From Manis javanica (Eukaryota; Chordata; Mammalia; Pholidota; Manidae), in assembly GCF_040802235.1 (NCBI RefSeq), contig NC_133167.1:16918501-16982500 (forward strand): a stretch of DNA of 64,000 nucleotides, given 5' to 3'. The first letter of the stretch is position 1; the number at the start of each line of letters is the position of its first letter. A program made the position numbers and the translations under genes. The notes below the pieces were generated by a model. It was not told the origin of the DNA and ran no database searches. It saw nothing but the letters and a program-made list of their open reading frames with translations. Below, piece after piece: positions 58,381 through 64,000 of the stretch.

Positions 58381-60778
58381 TTGCCAGAGCCCTGCAGCCC
58401 ATCTCCCTACTGCCTGCTTTTGGGGGGCAGGCAGTGGGCAAAGGGAGATCTGGTATCCAACATCAGCTGAGCTGCCCTCTCTCCAGAAAGGTTTGTGGCT
58501 GCTGGGAAGTGTCAGCAAGGTGGCTTCAGGGCCTGGCAGTGTGAACTGCACAGGCACTCCCTGTCTCTAGGTCTCAGTGTCCCCACCGCTACAAGGAGGG
58601 AGTTGGGGGGACTAATATTTGCTGCAGCCTCTTCTAGCACAGGCCTTGGTTTTTCTGGACCAAGAGATCCAACTTGCTCCTCATACTGGTGACTAAGGAG
58701 CAGGGCCGTGGGTACAGAGACCAGGGTGGGCCTGGGTGCTTCATCTCCCCTTCTTCTCAGCATCCCTGAGCCTTGCTCCTCCCATTCCAGGCAGGCCAGT
58801 GGTCTGCAGAACACTGCAGGACCCACGCTCAGACAGGTAGGAGATGATGGAGGAGAAGTTGCCTAGGCTTGCCTATCAGCCAAAGGCCAGAGTGGGTGGA
58901 GGAGGTCATCTCCTTTCTTGGAGCAGCCAAGACCCAGGAGGGGAGGGGGGAATACCACTTATCCCCTCACAAACTCTTCCCAGAACCCACACACCTTCCA
59001 CACCTGAGTTCTCAGTGAGGTGGGCACACCTGAGTTGTCAATCCTTCTACAGTTCAGAGCTTCGATGTCTGTAAAGACCCCCGCCCCCGACTCTGAGTGC
59101 CTCTCCCTTCTGCCTCAGCCTTCAACTGAGAGCCTTAGGTGGGTAAACCTCACTGCCTCCCCCTTCTCGCAGCTCTGACCTCCTGCTCCTCGTTTTCTAT
59201 CTGGGGAGTAAAAGAAGTCATTAAAGAGAGGGACTGGGGCCTTTACCCTGCCCCCAAGGACCTCCTCTCCATTGAAACGCTGAGTTTGGTCCCCAGGGAG
59301 CATCCCATCTTTCTCCACTGGATTCCACGTCCACATCCTGAAGCCCCATCCCTGTGTCTTTAGGACCGCCTGGAGTTCTGGAATCCCCCATTTCCCAGTA
59401 AACTCTGCCTGCCACACTGCTCTTTGGCTTCTGACTTTTGCACACCCTCCCAGCAAGGACAAACAGGCCAGCAGTCACAGCAAGTGAGGAATGGGGCCCT
59501 GCGGGACCCTAAGTAGGACCTTCCAGCCATCCTCAGTCAGGCACCTCAGGACCAGGGATCCTACAGGAAACCTGCCCACTCCAATCCATGTGCCCTGGAA
59601 TCCCAGGCCTCTTTACCTCGTGGGCTCAAGCTGTGGGAGAGAAAGGCCTTGAAGTGACCATTCTGATGGGAGCCATTGGGTGCTGTGTGCTGTGGGTGAG
59701 CTCCTGGCTCAGAGCCTCATCGTTAGCTAGCATCCCTACTTAGCTGGCCTCTCCAGAGCCAGGAAGCCCCACTAGTACCCAGAGACTCCAGGCCACCTGG
59801 GAACCACATAATTTCTGCCAATAGACTTTCCATTTCTTGGAGTAGATGTCAGCTTTTACTGCCCCTGGGTCTGGGGCCTTATACAGTACACAGCCCTGTT
59901 TTAACTTCTCTGTTCCGGTGAAAGCAGGGTGTCAACTGCAGCGTGCTTTGGGAATAACCAGGATGGGAGTAGCTGTGAGAGTAGACAGTAGGCTGGGATG
60001 ACAGGGGAGGGGTAACAATGCAAGAACAACAGTTGTGGGGGGATGTGGAAGAGGATCATGAGCCTACCATGTGCCACAAATTAGTAGGGAACAAATGGAT
60101 GAGAAAAGCAGGAAAAGGAGAGAGCTAAGATGGAGAGAAAGAGGAGACAGGAGGAGAGATGGGAGATGGAGAGACTAGAGGGAAGGGGAAACCTGGAAAG
60201 GATGGGGAAAGGCAACCCACTCCAGTTGTGGGGGAGATGACACAGTGCTGGCTCAGAGGCCCGAGAGCCCCGGAAAGGCAGGAAATAGGCAAATAAGAGG
60301 GAGACAGGGAAGCAGATCGGGTCTCCAGGGATGAGCAGAAAGTGGGAGAGGAGGAGGAGGGAGAACGGGTGGAGGGATGGGCGGAGATAAAGGGAGCAAC
60401 GTCTGCAGGGCCGGGAGCTCAGCGACAGGCGAGAGGGAGGGAAGCGGAAATTTAAAAGTGAAGATGCAGATAACGCAGCCTGGAGACGGGAACCCGGGTG
60501 GGGGTGGGAGGAGAGTGGTGCGGTGATGGGGGCGGGAATGGGCGGGCAGAAAGGGGGGCGGGTGCTGTGGCCCCCGGGATCCGAGGTGAGGCTGGGTACC
60601 CCGCCCCATCTCTGTTTGCTGAGAGTCAGGGAGGCGGAAAAGAATTGCGCTCCTGACCCCTTTCAGAGCGTGAGGCCCAGGCCCATCCCCCTCGCGTCTC
60701 CCGGGTTGTGGGGCGCGGGGGGCTGCCGGGTGCGCTTGGCTGCGGCGCCGCGCGTTGGAGACTTTATTGCGATGGGGC

Positions 60779-60784
60779 GATAAG
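60779..60784 (+). promoter_or_regulatory. FEV: GATA site in the FEV promoter region
   Basis: GATAAG lies 313 bp upstream of the FEV ATG, within a CpG-dense block (about 60,480-61,200), next to GGGGCGGGG Sp1-type boxes and a TTTAATTAAAA homeodomain-type site (60,825-60,835). GATA factors are established direct activators of human FEV in serotonergic neurons. Whether this particular site is the equivalent one needs an alignment. Confidence 0.6.
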
Positions 60785-61096
60785 AGGGGCGGGGGCGGGG
60801 TCCCGGGGGCTGAAGCTGCAGCGCTTTAATTAAAACGGAAATTGCGGCCCCTGCCCGTACGGGGGGCCGGAGGGTTCCAGGCAGCCTGGTAACTGGGAGA
60901 ATCGCTCCAGGACCCCCTCCGTCTCCGCCACACCCGGTCAGCCCCCTCCTGCCAGGCCCAGCCAGACCCCGCGCCGTCTTCTCCCTGTCACCCACGGTCG
61001 CCTCGGGCGGGGATCGGTGCCCCGGAGCGCAAAGCCTGACGCGTCCCCCCTCTCTCACTGCCCCCCCCGCCCCCCACCGCCCAGTCCCTGGCGGCG

Positions 61097-64000
61097 ATGA
61101 GACAGAGCGGCGCCTCCCAGCCCCTGCTGATCAACATGTACCTGCCAGGTACCAGGGACCGGCCCGGGGCTGAAGGCACCAGGACCCGGGGCCGGAAGTC
61201 TGGGCTAGGACGTGGGAAGGGGATGCTGTGGTCCAAGGGAAGGGGGAGCGGTCCAAAGACTAGGATTGCTGAAAGGACTTAACTATGAAGGGCGCTGGGG
61301 GACCTTAAAGGCAGATAGAGAGCCTTGGGGTTTTAGTGTGAGGTCAGGAAGATTCGAAGTGAACAGACTGGGAACCTGGGAGGCCGAGAGCACTAGTTCA
61401 GGTGTTGAAAGAGCCTGGTGGAGGGAGCGCGGGCCTTCGGTGTGGCGGGGGCCTCAGTGCGCGCGCGGTGCTCAGAGGCTGTGGTTTGCCGCCCTCGTGG
61501 CTTCTCACCTTAGTGCTTCGAGCGTTCCCACCGTCCCAGTCTCCCTTCCTCTCCGATGGGCTCCGGGAGCTCCGGCTCGGCTGGCGCCGTCCCCGCTCAG
61601 CTTTATAAGGCTCCCGCCGGCCCGTTCCGAAAGCGGATTTCCTTTTTCCTGGACGCGTTTCCTGACTTGGGCATTATGGAGGGGCTCCGCGCGGCGCGCG
61701 TTCCGGCAAGGCTCCGGGAGGAGGAGCTGGGTGGCTGGGCTCCCAACCTCGCGCCAGGGAACCAAAGCACCCTCCTGGAGCCTTAGCCCTTTCGGTCAAG
61801 CTCTTGTCTGCCTGTTTTCTCCTGCTGCCACAGATCCCGTCGGAGACGGTCTCTTCAAGGAAGGAAAGAGCCCGGGATGGGGGCCGCTGAGCCCCGCGGT
61901 ACAGAAAGGTGAGCTGGCCAGCGGACTTGGTGGTTGTTGGGGGAGGGGCGCAAGGACAATGATAGGGGTCGGCACACTCCCCAGAAGGAGGGGCAACACT
62001 ACCACCCGAACAGGAGTGGAATTGATGTGCAATGCCCTGCTCTGGGAAACCGAGGGTCCTGGAACGATTGTGGGGAGGTTCAGGAGCAATATTCACTTGG
62101 CCATTGACTCCTGCATCTTTCCAGTGCCAGGGCTGCACTTGCAGGTCAGACCAGATGGAAAGGATACTGATCCCTGGCCTCTTTCCTCTCCGAATGGTTT
62201 TCCTGCTGTGGGTCCGGGGCTGAGGGGTTTAGCCTCCTTTCCTTGCTGGGAGCAGGAGCGCCAGGCCATGGCACTGCCGGCATGGAGACTCAGATAATTA
62301 CTCCTTGACCACTCCAGGCTGCGTCACTACTAGCACCGAGGCCAGCGCCTGCCTGCCTCACTAGCCCGTGCCTATTTGGTTCTGCAGGCCAAGTCCCCTA
62401 GGCCAGTTCAGTTGATTCCCAGATTCACCACTGCCGCTGGTGAAGTCGCTAAATCCCCTTTGGCTTTGCTTTGTAGATCACTCAGCCTGGCTGGCCCTAC
62501 AGGCAAAGCCTCCCATAGATCTCTTTAAGTTACAGTTACCACAAAACATGATTGGCAGTGGCTTTATCCAAAATGGAACACAACTCCCAACAGGAATGGG
62601 GTTCCAAGCTTCCAATGTAGCTCTGCCTAGGTGCTAGCTACACACTTTGACCCAAACCTTCCCTTGCTTCTGACCCTAAAGCTTTTGACCCGGAGTCAGG
62701 CAGGTACTTGCTGGGCTGGTGTGGAGAGATTGGGGTTGAAATTACGGTGGAGGGCAGCTTCTGGGTTCTAAGCAGATCATTAATAAAGGAAGAGAGGTTC
62801 ACCAGGCTCAATTTGGAGAAATAATCAACTTAAAGGAAAACCCATTTTATTCTAAAAGAGAGTGGAGGAGCTAATTGTATCAAGATTTTTCTCTGAATTG
62901 TCTAAGGCTCCAAAACGGGGGAACGGGAATTTTGGGGGCGGCTCATTCTCTCCTCCTTCTCATCTCCCGGAAAAACTTCCTTGCTGCTCCCAGCAACCCC
63001 GAAATCAGGACGGGGCCGAAGAGCCTGGAGATGGGCCAAACGAGGAGGCAGGGAGCCAAGCAGAGAGGCTTCCCGGTCTCAGCCCTCAGAGCTCAGCGTC
63101 AGGGCCCCAAGGCAGTATGACACCCTCAAACGCCCGGAATCCCGCCTGTTCCGAACGAAGAGGCGGAACCCGCCGCGCTCTGCGCACCCGACCGTGGTGG
63201 AGGTGGGGAGCCTGCAGAGTCTGTCCCCCTCTCACACATAGCTGGGGGGGGGGTGTCACTACCCCCATTCCTGTCTGACATGGCACCACAAGGAAGCCAG
63301 CCACCACCTCTTCTCCGCCTCAGGGGGGAGGTCCAAATGTATACCTTTCAGGGCTGGGCCTTGTGCAGTGGTTGGAGTGGTCCTGATCCATGCCTGCCTC
63401 TTCCCTCTGGATCTCTGGGCATGTTCCGGCTGGAATGTGGCAGTCCAACACATGTGCAGGCTCCTCTTTGCGATTGTGCAGGCTCTGCCCTGAATAAGGA
63501 CGTCCCGCATCAGGGGCTGATATCCCACCCTCGCTCACCTCAGAGAGCCGTGTGCCTTGGTGGGCCTGCTTCCACACGAGGCGATGTAATTCTCACAAAG
63601 CCAGGCGCCCACGGGGCTGCGTCCTAAGGCGGATCCATGTTTTCATTGTGCAAAAGGGCAGTAAAGGCTAAAAACTGCTCTGCTCGGCCCCTCCCTGGCC
63701 AGCCTCTCCACCTGCTCCCAGCTACCCTGCTGGAGTGTCCTTTCCCTTCCCGACACCCGTTCCCGCCAGGCTGAGTGGGTCTCCCGCCTAGCCTCTTCCT
63801 GCACGTCCAGCCTCCCCCATCCCAGGAGCCTGTCTGACTACGCCCCTCCCTACAGGCAGCGGGCAGATCCAGCTGTGGCAGTTTCTGCTGGAACTGCTCG
63901 CTGACCGCGCGAACGCCGGCTGCATCGCGTGGGAGGGTGGCCACGGCGAGTTCAAGCTCACCGATCCAGACGAGGTGGCGCGGCGCTGGGGCGAGCGCAA
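61097..64000 (+). CDS. FEV: FEV (PET1) ETS transcription factor, 5' part (partial)
   Basis: Coding exons: 61097-61148, 61834-61908 and 63856 to beyond the window end. The joined frame starts [17 protein letters not shown] and continues with the family segment [20 protein letters not shown]. At about residue 47 it enters the ETS DNA-binding domain ([13 protein letters not shown], then [19 protein letters not shown] at the window end). The rest of the ETS domain, including the DNA-recognition helix, and the Ala-rich C-terminal repressor region lie outside. FEV is a nuclear factor that specifies serotonergic neurons (TPH2, SERT and related genes) and is also active in endocrine progenitors. The three-exon layout equals the human gene. 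Intron 1 is 685 bp and intron 2 is 1,947 bp; I see no extra exon in either. Confidence 0.97.
61192..61199 (+). promoter_or_regulatory. FEV: Perfect ETS site in FEV intron 1
   Basis: CCGGAAGT, the high-affinity ETS consensus, lies 43 bp after the exon 1 donor. FEV/PET1 is known to maintain its own expression, so an autoregulatory role is plausible but is inferred here. Confidence 0.5.

Larger units (their letters stand above)
56470..60480. other. CRYBA2-FEV intergenic region
   Basis: No gene is supported. MIR copies lie near 57.60-57.77 (+), 57.88-58.06 (-) and 58.17-58.38 kb (-). A purine-rich stretch fills about 60,010-60,380. Open frames here are short and lack splice context. Unique GC-moderate blocks (58.5-58.8 and 59.0-59.5 kb) may be regulatory, but I see no diagnostic motif cluster. 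Confidence 0.5.

Noticed and set aside
61212-62297. A 361-codon + strand open frame spanning FEV intron 1 and exon 2
   Set aside because: It is GC-driven, crosses the FEV intron 1/exon 2 boundary in a mixed frame, has Arg/Gly/Pro-rich low-complexity composition and matches no family I know.
62862-63278. A 138-codon + frame in FEV intron 2
   Set aside because: FEV has three coding exons with exon 2 joining directly at 63,856 in frame. This frame has no matching splice phases and no family resemblance.

Overview
The window is nuclear DNA of a placental mammal. It has spliced genes with GT-AG introns, CpG-rich promoters, many ancient MIR/L2/hAT fossils and a nested LINE-1. Gene order and protein content match the human chr2q35 segment IHH - CFAP65 - MIR375 - CRYBA2 - FEV, and all five genes read on the + strand here. 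I saw none of the young SINEs typical of primates, rodents, carnivores, ruminants, pigs or horses. The youngest repeat is a 5'-truncated LINE-1 whose 3' region resembles, from memory, LINE-1 copies in pangolin genomes. The order-level placement is therefore only a tentative inference.

Layout: 1-362 is the end of the last IHH coding exon, followed by its 3' UTR and poly(A) signal near 1131. From about 1.15 to 10.4 kb is intergenic DNA with no convincing gene. Around 10.3-10.55 kb lies a small CpG-rich, TATA-less candidate CFAP65 promoter with YY1-like, RFX/X-box-like and AP-1-like sites. CFAP65 then runs to 43,455. I could place 31 coding exons by hand, and they join into one open frame of 5,391 nt (1,796 aa). 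Its 5' introns hold the nested LINE-1. At 44.4-45.0 kb is a compact pri-miR-375 unit: alternating GT/GC tract, TATA box, the 64-nt hairpin and an AATAAA. After 8 kb of intergenic DNA with two strong CTCF-type motifs comes CRYBA2 (53.1-56.46 kb; TATA box, Maf element, four Greek-key exons). FEV enters at 61,097 and is cut by the window end inside its ETS domain.

The genes are not one pathway. IHH is a secreted morphogen precursor and CFAP65 is a motile-cilium and sperm-flagellum protein. MIR375, CRYBA2 and FEV share expression in endocrine or neuroendocrine cells (established knowledge), which makes the 44-64 kb part a plausible co-regulated domain. I found no evidence for a wholly new system. 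The most useful second-look items are a candidate convergent CTCF bracket around miR-375, the Z-DNA-prone tract at its promoter, the Maf element before CRYBA2, GATA/ETS sites at FEV, unresolved 5' exons of CFAP65, and a very small apparent retrocopy inside a LINE-1 fragment that splits a MIR.
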